From Carnegiea gigantea (taxonomy: Eukaryota > Streptophyta > Magnoliopsida > Caryophyllales > Cactaceae), in NCBI GenBank assembly GCA_029747015.1, contig JAKOGI010001958.1, forward strand, positions 1 to 64,000: DNA of 64,000 bases, given 5' to 3'. This document shows positions 12,101 to 22,690 of this stretch, one piece after another. Under the pieces are notes generated by a model. It had not been told where the DNA came from. It searched no databases and saw only the letters and a program-made list of their open reading frames with translations. A program made the position numbers and the translations under genes. Within the stretch, counting starts at the first letter, position 1; every line of letters begins with the position of its first letter.

Positions 12101-12420
12101 TCAAGTTTGACTACCTCACTCCCCTCCCGGCCTTTGCGAAAAGGTGTCGCCAAAATGGTGTCACCTTTGTGCAGAAGCTTAAGATCATCTGCAGGGGGAT
12201 GGACAGAGGAGATACTAGAACCATTTTGAAAATGCCAAACTTTCATAAGGGAAGTTTGAACATTAATACTGGGCATGTGGTAAACATTCTGAAGACCATG
12301 TTTGGAAGCAAATGTAGGGAACCAAAGAAAGAAAGGAATATTTGTACGAAGACGTTCCATGTCTGAAATCCACTCCTTTTTAATGGATTCCATGAACGAA
12401 CGATCTATTTGTTTGAAATG
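9121..12420 (-). pseudogene. ORF1 of U3: CP, CCHC, AP, RNase H (no RT, no MP)
   Basis: CP is open from about 12393 to a stop at 11293. From 11268 the frame is open through RNase H and on into ORF2A. Visible in order: CP with SWWDNTF and an acidic Ser-rich stretch, the basic segment before the CCHC knuckle CYKCGKVGHKAPQC (10648-10689), AP with LIDSGADQN (DSGA at 9967-9978), then from SKQN directly to the RNase H start ETDASDIGYGG near 9512-9530. RNase H keeps D, E and D (KKEILS, RIDCKSAKE). RT is missing altogether. The MP is lost at the 12415 join. Confidence 0.88.
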
Positions 12421-13042
12421 TAACTTGAAATGTCTAACTTTTTATTAAAATGTACAAAGAAACAGTTTAAGTGAAGTACAAATGTAATATGAAGAACTTA
12501 CACAAATTGTTGAACTTGGAAATGTTGGAAACTTTGAAATGTAGAAGTACAAAGGATAACTTAAGAAAGAAAACTTTGTTGAAGAAAGCTGAGAGGAAGT
12601 TTTTGAGAGAGCTTGAAGATGCTTCTTTCTTTTTTCTCAATCTCAATCTGCCTTCTTCACTTGACGAGCACTCCTTAAATAGAGATAGAAGAGAGCCCTT
12701 CATAATTGTAATTTTGTTTGGACATCAAAAGTAGATGCTCTTTGTCGGCCATCATGTACTGAAAAGGTGAGTCTTCTTTTTGTAAAGTAGATTCCTTTTG
12801 TCTTGGATACGTAATGAAAGGTGAGTCATCATCCTTATCATTACACTGTTTGCTTTTTGTTAGTGGGGTCACTGTAGATGAACAGTGTATTTTGTCGAAA
12901 GCTGCAAAAGAAAAGATTCGTTAGTACGAATGGCCTTTACTTTTGCCAAAGGCCAAATGACCCTTGCAGGCTCTTTTGTATTATTTGGCTTTTGCATTTT
13001 GCCAAAGGTCATGTGACCTTTGCCAGCCTTTGTTTTAATCAT
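12421..13042 (-). promoter_or_regulatory. Intergenic region between U4 ORF2A and U3
   Basis: A TATA-like CTCTATTTAA (minus) lies at 12675-12684, with an R region at 12421-12670 and an AATAAA complement near 12445. The palindromic block is at 12930-13030. The region is joined directly to CP at about 12415, so no PBS follows. The 40-base duplication seen near U1 and U2 is absent here. Confidence 0.78.
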
Positions 13043-14252
13043 TCATAATTCATATGGATCTTGTGAATCCTGGTACATGTCATTATTTTTGTCGTTGTTT
13101 GAAGCTGTTGAACTGACTTCATCAGAGTCATTGGCTTTGTCCAGAATTTTTTGTAAAAATATTTGTCTCATCTGAGGGTCATCTTTGAGATATTCAAGAA
13201 CCTCTTTCTCCTTTTGGGAAAGACCCTTATTCTTTGTTCTTGTTGATGATGACGGACTTTCTTTCTTTCGAGGAGTAGAAGGTCCGACGTATGTTTTTGC
13301 TTCAAATGTATGGAGATTGTGGAGTGTGAACTTCTTAGATTTGGTACGACAGTAGTGCTCCACATTTTCACTGCCACATAATTGTGTTTTGAATTCAGGT
13401 CACCATTTCACTTTGTATACCCGGACCAGGGATAGAGGAAATGCGTTCTTCAAGTAATTCTGAAGTCTGTATTCCCAGCTGAAAATCCAGGCAATGTTGA
13501 ATACCCGAAAGAATTGTAGTTCTTTTGTATACGTATCTAGGGAGGACATATTCTTGTCCCAAAAGTCCCATCCGCCTTGGGCTTCCAAAGGTAATACAGA
13601 TAGTGAACATCCGAACCAAGTCCACCAGTAGTAAAACCAAATAGGAAATTGTAAAGGACAATTGTCATGAAAATTAAAGAACCAAGAATGGGTTTCAGGT
13701 AAATATAGAAAAGCTCGGTACCAAGCCGTTCCATAATCGTTGTAATTGTAGGTTTGTGGGGCAAATAGTACAGAAAAGTTTCGTTCTTCGAACGGATCTT
13801 TCCATTGCTGAGCACTGAGAACTTGCCGACTAATGCATTTGGAAAAGAGTATGTGGTTTGGGCTGGTTTTTGTCATGGGTATGGCTAATATCAGCAGAAT
13901 GAGTATCTACTAAGATTAGCTCATAAAACTGTTGGGTTTTTTGTGTATGGTCAGTGGCGAAATGAAGATTGCCGAAGATTTTTTTGACCAAAGGTTTTAA
14001 AATGTCAGTGGTTGGTATGATTTTGTGAGTAGTTAGGCACAAATGTTCTGTGTACCGAACGGTGTAGGAATTGTCATTAGTTGTCTTGGTAGTTGGTCGA
14101 GAGACCACGGTTTTGTATGGTAACGGGGGATAGTTGGCTAAGGTTTGGAATTGGTTTTGAAGAGGTAATTTTGTAGGGACAGTAATTTGATAATCTTCTG
14201 CTCTTCGAATGCTTTTGCCTTTATCTTTGCCTCTTGGTTTGTTTCCACTCAT
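13043..14252 (-). pseudogene. ORF2A of U4, broken
   Basis: The MSGNKP start is at 14252. A one-base gain near 13868 shifts the frame after SHTHDK, and a stop falls near 13398 (the W of KVKWW becomes a stop). The end DPYEL is at 13043. Only the last codons of RNase H precede it (14253-14330) before the inversion breakpoint, so U4 is an ORF2A-plus-intergenic remnant. Confidence 0.82.
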
Positions 14253-14330
14253 TTTGAATTCTGCAAGAGAGATTTATGTGTTAATCTTTCCTTGCAAGAA
14301 TTCTCTTGGAAGGAAATCATACAAAGTATT

Positions 14331-14475
14331 TGTTTCATCAAAGTTCTATGAACACAGAGATGCAAACACACACCTTTGAAATGTATTTTAGGTCTGACCA
14401 ACGGATTTTCCTATACCTGAGCCCATTATTGGTACATGTCATTATTTTAGGTCCTGCCAAGGAAAACCAACCCAA
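14331..14475. other. Breakpoint patchwork of short viral fragments
   Basis: Between minus-strand U4 and plus-strand U5 lies about 145 bp made of consecutive short viral pieces in mixed orientation. They are a leader piece (CTATGAACACAGAGATGCAA, minus sense), CTGACCAACGGATTTTCCT (leader, minus), TATACCTGAGCCCATTATTG (CP, plus), GTACATGTCATTATTTT (ORF2A tail, minus) and GCCAAGGAAAA (leader, plus), then ORF2A. This is the look of templated insertions made during end joining. Confidence 0.8.
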
Positions 14476-15662
14476 ACCACATACTCTTTTCCAAATGTAT
14501 TATTCGGCAAGTTCTCAGTGCTCAGCAATGGAAAGATCCATTCGAAGAACGACACTTTTCAGTACCATTTGCCCCACAGACCTACAATTACAATGATTAT
14601 AGAACGGCTTGGTACCGAGCCTTTCTATATTTACCTGAAACCCATTCTTGGTTCTTTAATTTTCATGACAATTGTCCCTTACAATTTCCTATTTGGTTTT
14701 ACTACTGGTGGACTTGGTTCGGATGTTCGCTATCTGTATTACCATTAGAAGTCCAAGGCGGATGGGACTTTTGGGACAAAAATATGTCCTCTCTGGATGC
14801 GTATACAAAAGAACTACAATTCTTTCGGGTATTCAACATTGCCTGGATTTTTAGCTGGGAATACAGACTTCAAAATTACTTGAAGAATACATTTCCTCTC
14901 CCTAGAATAGAGTTAGACACCATTTATAAAATTGGCACATTTGATTTCATTAAAGCATATTCTTGCAAAACGCATGAAGAAGTCATTAGTTTACAAAATG
15001 GTTTACAAACTATGGACATGCTTAAACAAAGTGCTATTAATTTACATTTACAAGCAAAATATCAATTTATGCATATTGGTTTAGTACAAGTAGCCATTAA
15101 ACCTTTGGTACGAAAAGGTATTAATGCTCCCATTTACATGGCTTTACGTGACAAAAGATTACGTAAATACAAATCTTCTTTACATGCAGTGATCCAAACC
15201 AACATTTGCAAAGGTCCTATATTTTTCAATTGTTATCCTGATTTTATGGTTGATTTAACCTGTCCTATGACAACAGAAGCTCTCAAATTAGATGTTTATA
15301 TACAAGGTAACGAATTTTTGGACTTCAAAAATTTCGTTGTTATGTATCGAATTTATTTTCGACTTATGAGTACAAATTTAAATACAAGGTTTTTAAACCC
15401 TCTTCCTTCCAATTCCCAAGAAACAATTTTACTTCAAATTGAAGACGGGAAACCCACTGTCTTCACTCCAAAATTACTCAAATGGGATGAAATAACTCTC
15501 CCAGATGAGCTTGAGCTCCACGAGCCCCAACCTTCCTTACAAATTGAAAGAAGAGATATTGACGAAATTGTAGAAGAATCCGATGGTAGAGTTCTTCTTA
15601 AATTTCGTTCTTTCTCTATCAAAGAAACTCCTGACCATTCTTATCCCTCCAATTATAGATGA
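14476..15662 (+). pseudogene. ORF2A-MP chimeric frame
   Basis: The C-terminal half of the ORF2A aromatic core is open from about 14476 (NHILFSKCII) to KNTFPL. At about 14896-14905 it continues in frame into the MP at LPRIELDTIYKIG. The join sits on a short shared run (CCTCT/CCCT). The MP core (FFNCYPDFMVDLTCPM, GNEFLDFKNFVVMYR) is then open to a stop at 15660-15662. It is a recombination product, not a natural polyprotein, and lacks the MP N terminus. Confidence 0.82.
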
Positions 15663-16192
15663 TCATTTTCAGATGTTACTTCCTCTTCTGAACATTTCGA
15701 CAATTCGACTCGTTATAGGTTTCGTAATCCTATACCTGAGCCCATTATTGATCCTCCATCTCCGACTACATCTGGAATTGGAGCTTCAATTAATGGTATT
15801 TCTTTCAAAATTACTTCAAATTGAAGACGAGAAACCCACTGTCTTCACTCCAAAATTACTCAAATGGGATGAAATAACTCTCCCAGATGAGCTTGAGCTC
15901 CACGAGCCCCAACCTTCCTTACAAATTGAAAGAAGAGATATTGACGAAATTGTAGAAGAATCTGATGGCAGAATTCTTCTTAAATTTCGTTCTTTCTCTA
16001 TCAAAGAAACTCCTGACCATTCTTATCCATCCAATTATAGACGATCATTTTCAGATGTTACTTCCTCTTCTGAACATTTCGACAATTCGACTCGTTATAG
16101 GTTTCGTAATCCTATACCTGAGCCCATTATTGATCCTCCATCTCCGACTACATCTGGAATTGGAGCTTCAATTAATGGTATTTCTTTCAAAA
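15429..16192 (+). repeat. 382-bp direct tandem duplication in the MP/CP linker
   Basis: Unit 1 is 15429-15810 and unit 2 is 15811-16192. They are nearly identical and begin ACTTCAAATTGAAGACG. The join is at CTTTCAAAA/TTACTTC, where both sides share an A/T-rich microhomology. Because 382 is not a multiple of three, the duplication shifts the reading frame. The first unit also has a stop that the second lacks. Confidence 0.9.
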
Positions 16193-18015
16193 ATTTCCAA
16201 ATCGACTGGGATATGATCAAAGCTGATTATTACTCAGTTCCAAATACCTCTTTGCGAACTTGGTTCGAACAAATGGATCGTTCCCTCATGGAATCCATTA
16301 AAAAGGAGTGGATTTCAGACATGGAACGTCTTCGTACAAATATTCCTTTCTTTCTTTGGTTCCCTACATTTGCTTCCAAACATGGTCTTCAGAATGTTTA
16401 CCACATACCCAGTATTAATGTTCAAACTTCCCTTATGAAAGTTTGGCATTTTCAAAATGGTTCTAGTGTCTCCTCTGTCCATCCCCCTGCTGATGATCTT
16501 AAGCTTCTGCACAAAGGTGACACCATTCTGGCGACACCTTTTCGCAAAGGCCGGGAGGGGAGTGAGGTAGTCAAACTTGATGACCTAAAAAAGGTTCATC
16601 AACAAGCCAATTATACTAACACTATCCTTCAAACAATTGCTGAACAGCTTAACCAAGTTTCAGCCCAAATTGCTGAAAACAAGCGAAACCAAATGATCCA
16701 TACCAAGCAAGAACCTAAAGATGAAGGTTCTCCACCTTTCTTCAAAACAGATACTATTCCAAACCCCAGATTAGAAGCCTTTCATAAACAAACAGAATCC
16801 TCCAATAATCATTACCTCAAACTCATTTCTGACCAACTCAAGACTCTTGAGTTAGCTTCTTCCAAACCCTCAACATCTTGCATAGACAAAACTTGTCAAA
16901 AGATCCAAGATGAGTCGTCCACTAGTGATGAGTCTAGTGATGACTCAGAAGAGAGTCATGACGTTCAGAAACAAGAAGGTCGTGATACTCTGCAAACCAT
17001 TGACAATATCCTTGATGAACCAACCACAATTAACAAGCTTCACAATTGGTCTAGAGGTCCAGGAAAGAATTTCTATCCTAGGCCAACTCCACCTGATATT
17101 CAATATGAAGAACGTGGATCCTTTGCCTCATCTAGTTTTGATGGCAGATCCATTCATCAATGGAATATCGATGGAAAGGCGGAACATGAAATCCTTTCCA
17201 CAGTCCAAGAAATGTGGATGGCACATAATGCTTACAAAACTCAGGGTCATAGTGATACCAACATTGCAGTTGCCCTAGTAATAGGTTTTACATGTCAACT
17301 TAAGTCGTGGTGGGATAATACCTTTACCACAGAACAAAGACAAGCCATCCTAACGCATAAAAAGATAGTAAGGAACCCTACCACAGGACTTGAAGGAGAA
17401 CAAGATGATTGTGTGCAAACTCTTTTGCATACAATTACTCTTCATTTCCTTGGTAACCCAAAAGACGAGCAAGTCGTTGCTAAAACAATTCTCATCAATT
17501 TAAGATGTCCTTCCTTGACAGATTATAGATGGTATAAGGATGTCTTTCTTACAAATGTTCTTAAACGGGACAATACCCAAGATTTCTGGAAAGAAAGATT
17601 TACCCAAGATTTCTGGAAAGAAAGATTTATTGCAGGATTACCAAATTTATTTGGTGAAAGAATCCTCAATAAACTTCGACAGAATTTTGGCACAAATGAT
17701 ATCCCGTTTGGCTTATTAACATTTGGTCAATTATTTGGTATTGTCAAAACTGAAGCTTTAAGTCTTTGTAATGAGATTAAGCTTCAATCCAAATATGGGA
17801 ATGAGCGAACCCAATCTAGAAAGGAGATGGGTACGTTCTGTGAAGCTTTTGGAATTACAAAGATTATGGCTCCTTCTACGGCCCGTAAAAAGGCCCAGAA
17901 GAAGCAAAAGCCCAAACCAAGACAGCCCTTTGCTCAATCCAAACCTTTTGTCAAAAAATAAACCAAACCAGTTTCAAAAAAGAAAAGGTCTGCTAAGGAC
18001 CAAAAGCCCATTGTC

Positions 18016-18057
18016 TGTTACAAATGTGGCAAAGTAGGCCACAAGGCTCCTCAATGC
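18016..18057 (+). other. CCHC zinc knuckle of CP (U5)
   Basis: The peptide is CYKCGKVGHKAPQC, spaced C-x2-C-x4-H-x4-C, the nucleic-acid-binding knuckle at the C-terminal side of caulimovirid capsid proteins. It follows a very basic stretch. Equivalent knuckles lie at 10648-10689, 25361-25402 and 28641-28682 (minus) and at 36779-36820 (plus). In U10 (43293-43334) the first cysteine is serine. Confidence 0.93.
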
Positions 18058-18669
18058 AAAACAGAACAAAAGATTAATGAGTTGTTTTCAGAAGATCCAG
18101 AACTCAAACAAAAGCTTCTGGCACTACTCATTAAGGAACCCTCAGGGTCTGAAAGTGAAGACAACTATTATGGATCCAGTGCTGATTCAGAGTATGAGTC
18201 TTCACCAATTAAGACTCTTAATGTCATTTCCTCCAAATCCAAAAAAGAATTCCTTATTGAGTTAATAGGACAAATCCCTGACCTCGATGTCAAAAAAGAT
18301 TATCTTCAGCGCCTCAAAGATTTAATCCTTGAAGAAGAAGATAAACCAAAATTCGATTTTGGACCTTCTTCGTCCTTCAATCAAATCTTTGAGAATTATC
18401 CTATTCCAAATCCTTTCCAACCCGTTACTACAAAACAATTACAAACTGAGCTTAACGAACTCAAAAGTCAAGTTCGTATTCTCAAATCAGATGTCATCCT
18501 CCTCAAAACAAAAGATTTAGAGATTGATGCAAAAATATCAATGCTGGAATCTCTAAAAGCAAATCTTCCTCTTCCTCCACCTGACTTACATTCCTCAGAA
18601 ATATCAGAAGTTGATATTCCTCAAACTCAATTTTTACAAACAATATCCCGTATTACCTTTCAAAAATGG

Positions 18670-18990
18670 TACTCTATAGTCAATTTAGTTGTTGATGACT
18701 TCTCTATGAATGTCATCGCTCTAATTGACAGTGGAGCAGATCAAAATTGCCTTAGAGAAGGAGTTGTTCCTACCAAGTACTGTGAGCGTTCAAATGAACA
18801 GCTTGTCAGTGCTAGTGGCGATCCTTTACATATTCGTTACAAATTAGAAAAAGGATATATTCGTAATAACAATTACTGCTTCAAAAATGTATTTCTTGTT
18901 ATTAGCAATATTACAAATGATTTAATTTTAGGTGCTCCTTTTCTAACACAAATTTACCCCTTTACTGTTTCAGAAAGTGGTATTCATACA
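18670..18990 (+). other. Aspartic protease domain (U5)
   Basis: The catalytic motif LIDSGADQNC (DSGA at 18727-18738) is followed by the flap-like region and DLILGAPFL near 18920, which fits the second conserved hydrophobic-Gly motif of retroviral-type proteases. The family is known to process the caulimovirid polyprotein. Catalytic residues look intact here. Confidence 0.9.
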
Positions 18991-19199
18991 AAGGTTTTGG
19001 GTAACCCCATTACTTTTCCTTTCCTAACCTCCACTCACCAAAAGAAGGTTATGGAATTACAATCTTCTTCAATTTTTAAACAAATCAATTGTCTTCAGTC
19101 AAAGCAGAATCAAATTTCCTACCTTCAGGAAGAAATTTCCTACAAAAAAATAGAAGAACAATTACTCAACCCCTCTTTACGATTAAAAATTTCTGATTT

Positions 19200-20180
19200 A
19201 GAAAAGGTTTTCAAAGAAAAGGTATGTGCGGATCTTTCCAACGCTTTCTGGGAAAGGCAGCAACATGTTATTTCTTTACCTTATGAGCCTGGATTCGATG
19301 AGAGAAATATTCCTACCAAGACTCGTCCCACTCAAATGAATTTTGAACTTCTTGAACATTGTAAAAAAGAAATTCAGATTTTACTCGACAAAAAATTAAT
19401 TCGACCTTCCAAATCTCCTTGGAGTTGTGCAGCCTTTTATGTCAACAAAGCCGCTGAAAAGGAACGAGAAATTCCTCGCCTAGTTATTAATTACAAACCT
19501 TTAAACAAGGTTTTACGGTGGATTCGCTATCCCATTCCCAACAAAAGAGATTTGCTAAATCGACTTCATACTGTAAAATTATTTTCTAAGTTTGACATGA
19601 AGTCGGGCTTCTGGCAAATCCAAATTAGAGAGACAGATAGATACAAAACTGCTTTTACAGTTCCATTTGGGCATTACGAATGGAATGTCATGCCATTTGG
19701 TCTCAAAAATGCCCCCTCTGAATTTCAAAATATAATGAATGACATTTTTACACCATATATAGATCACGTCATCGTTTATATTGACGATGTTTTGGTATTT
19801 TCACAATCCATTGATCAACATTTTAAACATCTGCAACATTTTCTTCGCATCATTGAAAAAAATGGTTTAGCACTCTCTGCATCCAAATGATTTTATTCCA
19901 AACAAAAATTCGGTTTTTAGGGCATGATATTTATCAAGGTACCATTAAGCCTATTCAAAGATCCTTAGCCTTTGCTGACAAATTTCCAGATGAAGTCAAG
20001 GATACAACCCAATTACAGCGTTTCTTAGGATGTCTTAATTACGTATCAGATTTCTTTCCGCATTTGAAACATTTATGTGCTCCCCTTTATGGAAGGCTTA
20101 GGAAGAAGCCTCAGCCTTGGTCACAAGAGCACACTGCCATTGTTAAACAAATTAAGGAACGCATTAAGTCCCTACCATGT
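19200..20180 (+). other. Reverse transcriptase domain (U5)
   Basis: Motifs seen in order are PSKSPWSCAAFYVNKA, RLVINYKPLNKVL, FSKFDMKSGFWQIQI, FTVPFGHYEWNVMPFGLKNA, the catalytic YIDD at 19777-19788, then IRFLGHDI and LQRFLGCLNYVS. A one-base deletion near 19887 breaks the frame between the palm and the RFLGHDI motif. The arrangement matches pararetrovirus RT. The only other young-lineage copy in the window is in U8. Confidence 0.92.
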
Positions 20181-20214
20181 CTGCATATTCCCAATCCCTC
20201 TGCATACATGATTG

Positions 20215-20600
20215 TAGAAACTGATGCATCTCACATAGGTTATGGTGGCATTTTAAAACAAAAATTACCATCACATACCCAAGAACAATTAGTTAGATAT
20301 CATTCAGGTTTATGGATTGGTGCACAAAAGAATTACTCTACCATCAAAAAGGAAATTTTATCCATTGTCCTCTGTGTTACAAAATTTCAGGATGATTTGT
20401 ATTTCAAAAAATTTCTTCTCAGAATAGATTGCAAATCTGCAAAAGAGATTTTACAAAAGGATGTCAAAAACCTGGTGTCAAAACAAATTTTTGCCCATTG
20501 GCAAGCAATCCTTTCAGCTTTTGATTTTGATATTGAATTTATCAAAGGAAATACTAATGCTTTACTTGATTTTCTTACAAGAGAGTTTTTGCAAGGAAAG
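20215..20600 (+). other. RNase H domain (U5)
   Basis: The domain starts at ETDASHIGYGG (first catalytic Asp near 20223), followed by KKEILSIVLC (Glu) and LLRIDCKSAKE (Asp). The C-terminal stretch FIKGNTNALLDFLTREF is the usual end of the caulimovirid polyprotein. It directly follows the RT connection segment in this copy, unlike in ORF2A-type units, where it directly follows AP. Confidence 0.9.
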
Positions 20601-20632
20601 AGGGACACAAAATTCCTTTTGTAGGGTTCAGA

Positions 20633-21274
20633 ATGAGTTCTTCCCAGAACATTGGCAACGACAAGGGAAAAGCTATACAAATGTCTGATGACACTCAGAC
20701 CTTTCCCACCATCATTTTCTCCTCTCTTGACAAAAGTTTTCCACCATTTGTGAACCCTCAAATTATCCGTTCACCATCCGCACTTACAAAGCCTAACCCT
20801 GAACCTTTTCTCATCAACAATTATCCACATGAGCCACTCCTTTTTTATCTTAGAGATTATGAGTTATTCTACACATCATTCTGTGGTCCTCGGTACAATG
20901 AATACGCCATTTTTATTGATTACAATGAGTGGTTGGTAAATAAGGAGCTTCCCTTTTACCAGTACCTTAAGATTATTAAAGCCTATCGAGAAGACCTTAA
21001 TAATCATCCAGTACTTATCATTATGCCAACAGGATTCATCCAAACCTGTAAATACTTTCACCAACATTTTGAGTATTGGACAGCACATGAACCCCATATC
21101 TTCCGATTCGTTTCACAAATGTTCCCTGACCTCCACATCTGCCCAATTGATCAAAACTATTAACATGTTCTAATTCCTTTACGTTACAGAATCAATTTTG
21201 AGGCATCTTGTTTGGTTCCCACTACAAATGGACTTCATTGCGATCTTCTTCACAAATATAGCAAATTTTCGTGA
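20633..21274 (+). pseudogene. ORF2B of U5, unknown-function protein, one stop
   Basis: The ATG of MSSSQNIG lies 8 nt after the ORF1 stop, in another frame. The N terminus carries NDKGKAIQM, like the DKGK start of ORF2A. Conserved blocks are PHEPLLFYLRDYELFY, FIDYNEWLVNKELPFYQYLK, HPVLIIMPTG and FPDLHICPIDQ. A stop at 21161-21163 truncates it, and the natural end KYSKFS is at 21274. It is homologous to ORF2B of U8 and to the older copy at 60685-61312. I do not recognise its function. Confidence 0.86.
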
Positions 21275-21350
21275 AGTCAGTTCAACAGCTTCGAACAACG
21301 ACAAAAATAATGACATGTACCAAGATTCACAAGACCCATATGAATTATGA
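21272..21350 (+). pseudogene. ORF2A C-terminal tail attached after ORF2B
   Basis: Directly at the ORF2B stop the sequence becomes the ORF2A tail (EVSSTASNNDKNNDMYQD to DPYEL and stop). The junction TGAAGTCAG overlaps the ORF2B stop codon. It marks either recombination with an ORF2A-type component or a 3' flank shared by both components. The older ORF2B copy also has a DPY tail after its stop (60615-60684). Confidence 0.82.
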
Positions 21351-21990
21351 CAAAGGCTGGCAAAGGTTAGATGACCTTTGGCAAAATACAAAAGCCAAAT
21401 AATACAAAAGAGCCTGCAAGGGTCATTTGGCCCTTGGCAAAAGTAAAGGCCATTCGTACTAACGAATCTTTTCTTTTGCAGCTTTCGACAAAATACACTG
21501 TTCATCTACAGTGACCCCACTAACAAAAAGCAAACAGTGTAATGATAAGGATGATGACTCACCTTTCATTACGTGTCCAAGACAAAAGGAATCTACTTTA
21601 CAAAAAGAAGACTCACCTTTTCAGTACATGATGGCCGACAAAGAGTATCTACTTTTGATGTCCAAACAAAATTACAATTATGAAGGGCTCTCTTCTATCT
21701 CTATTTAAGGAGTGCTCGTCAAGAGAAGAAGGCAGATTGAAAAAAAGAAAGAAGCGTCTTCAAGCTCTCTCAAAAACTTCCTCTCAGCTTTCTTCAACAA
21801 AGTTTTCTTTCTTAAGTTATCCTTTGTACTTCTACATTTCAAAGTTTCCAACATTTCCAAGTTCAACAATTTGTGTAAGTTCTTCATATTACATTTGTAC
21901 TTTAACTGTTTCTTTGTACATTTTAATAAAAAGTTAGACATTTCAAGTTACATTTCAGTTTCCCTGTTAATTAGCGATCCTGTTTCCAGT
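21351..21990 (+). promoter_or_regulatory. Intergenic promoter and R region of U5
   Basis: The palindromic block lies at 21355-21475 (AAGGGTCATTTGGCCCTT; ATTCGTACTAACGAAT). GATGACTCACCTTTC and GAAGACTCACCTTTT repeats follow, then a TATA-like CTCTATTTAA at 21699-21708 and AATAAA at 21925-21930, about 220 nt downstream. A polyadenylation signal between TATA and PBS is the normal caulimovirid plan, giving a terminally redundant pregenomic RNA. Confidence 0.82.
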
Positions 21991-22003
21991 TGGTATCAGA
22001 GCC
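21991..22003 (+). promoter_or_regulatory. tRNA-Met primer-binding site ending U5
   Basis: TGGTATCAGAGCC is complementary to the initiator tRNA-Met 3' end over 13 nt. The match is cut at the breakpoint: the next bases come from AP (CTTAGAGAAGGAGTTG), not from the leader. Confidence 0.92.
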
Positions 22004-22037
22004 TTAGAGAAGGAGTTGTTCCTACCAAGTACTGTGA

Positions 22038-22690
22038 CAACTGGAAACAGGATCGCTAATTAACAGGGAAACTGAAATGTAACTTGAAATGTCTAACTTT
22101 TTATTAAAATGTACAAAGAAACAGTTAAAGTACAAATGTAATATGAAGAACTTACACAAATTGTTGAACTTGGAAATGTTGGAAACTTTGAAATGTAGAA
22201 GTACAAAGGATAACTTAAGAAAGAAAACTTTGTTGAAGAAAGCTGAGAGGAAGTTTTTGAGAGAGCTTGAAGATGCTTCTTTCTTTTTTCTCAATCTGCC
22301 TTCTTCACTTGACGAGCACTCCTTAAATAGAGATAGAAGAGAGCCCTTCGTAATTGTAATTTTGTTTGGACATCAAAAGTAGATGCTCTTTGTCGGCCAT
22401 CATGTACTGAAAAGGTGAGTCTTCTTTTTGTAAAGTAGCTTCCTTTTGTCTTGGACACGTAATGAAAGGTGAATCATCATCTTTATCATTACACTGTTTG
22501 CTTTTTGTTAGTGGGGTCACTGTAGATGAACAGTGTATTTTGTCGAAAGCTGCAAAAGAAAAGATTCGTTAGTACGAATGGCCTTTACTTTTGCCAAGGG
22601 CCAAATGACCCTTGCAGGATCTTTTGTATTATTTGGCTTTTGCATTTTGCCAAAGGTCATGTGACCTGTGCCAGCCTTTGTTTTAATCAT
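22038..22690 (-). promoter_or_regulatory. Intergenic promoter region of U6
   Basis: A TATA-like CTCTATTTAA (minus) lies at 22323-22332, with an AATAAA complement near 22103, the palindromic block at 22555-22680 and the GACTCACC motif near 22415. It is the right arm of the head-to-head inversion with U5, and no complete PBS remains on this side. Confidence 0.78.

Larger units (their letters stand above)
7217..12420 (-). mobile_element. Pararetrovirus unit U3 (component with ORF2A, no RT, MP lost)
   Basis: Reading right to left: R region, then abruptly CP (join near 12415, so PBS, leader and MP are missing), CCHC, AP, RNase H, ORF2A. RT is absent with a clean in-frame join at about 9545-9600. 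U6, U9 and U10 carry the RT gap at the same place, so it is an old feature of this component, whereas the MP loss is private to U3. Confidence 0.88.
15663..20624 (+). pseudogene. ORF1 of U5 after MP: CP, CCHC, AP, RT, RNase H
   Basis: CP is open through the second copy of the duplication to a stop at 17959-17961 in the Lys-rich stretch. The frame then resumes. The CCHC knuckle is at 18016-18057, the protease DSGA at 18727-18738, and RT about 19200-20180. A one-base loss at about 19887 (after SASK) splits RT into two frames. RNase H runs to the stop at 20624. Near 17570-17630 a 24-base repeat doubles TQDFWKERF. All polyprotein domains are present in the order expected for Caulimoviridae, but at least three lesions prevent a product. 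Confidence 0.9.
14476..22003 (+). mobile_element. Pararetrovirus unit U5 (component with RT and ORF2B)
   Basis: This is the most complete RT-bearing copy: MP, CP, CCHC, AP, RT, RNase H, ORF2B, intergenic region, PBS. Its 5' end is not a leader but an ORF2A fragment fused in frame to MP near 14900. It ends exactly at a PBS (21991-22003), next to a 34-base AP fragment and then the inverted U6. It carries a 382-bp internal duplication, a stop in the basic region before CCHC and a frameshift late in RT. Confidence 0.88.

Noticed and set aside
14518..14854. 60-96 codon frames inside ORF2A in the second frame, repeated in every copy
   Set aside because: They overlap ORF2A in another frame and vary with it; nothing indicates separate use.
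21712..22294. Frames of about 80-115 codons across the R region (both strands)
   Set aside because: They cover the promoter-proximal R region and run into the breakpoint; they are explained by the inverted repeat and low-complexity A/T-rich sequence.
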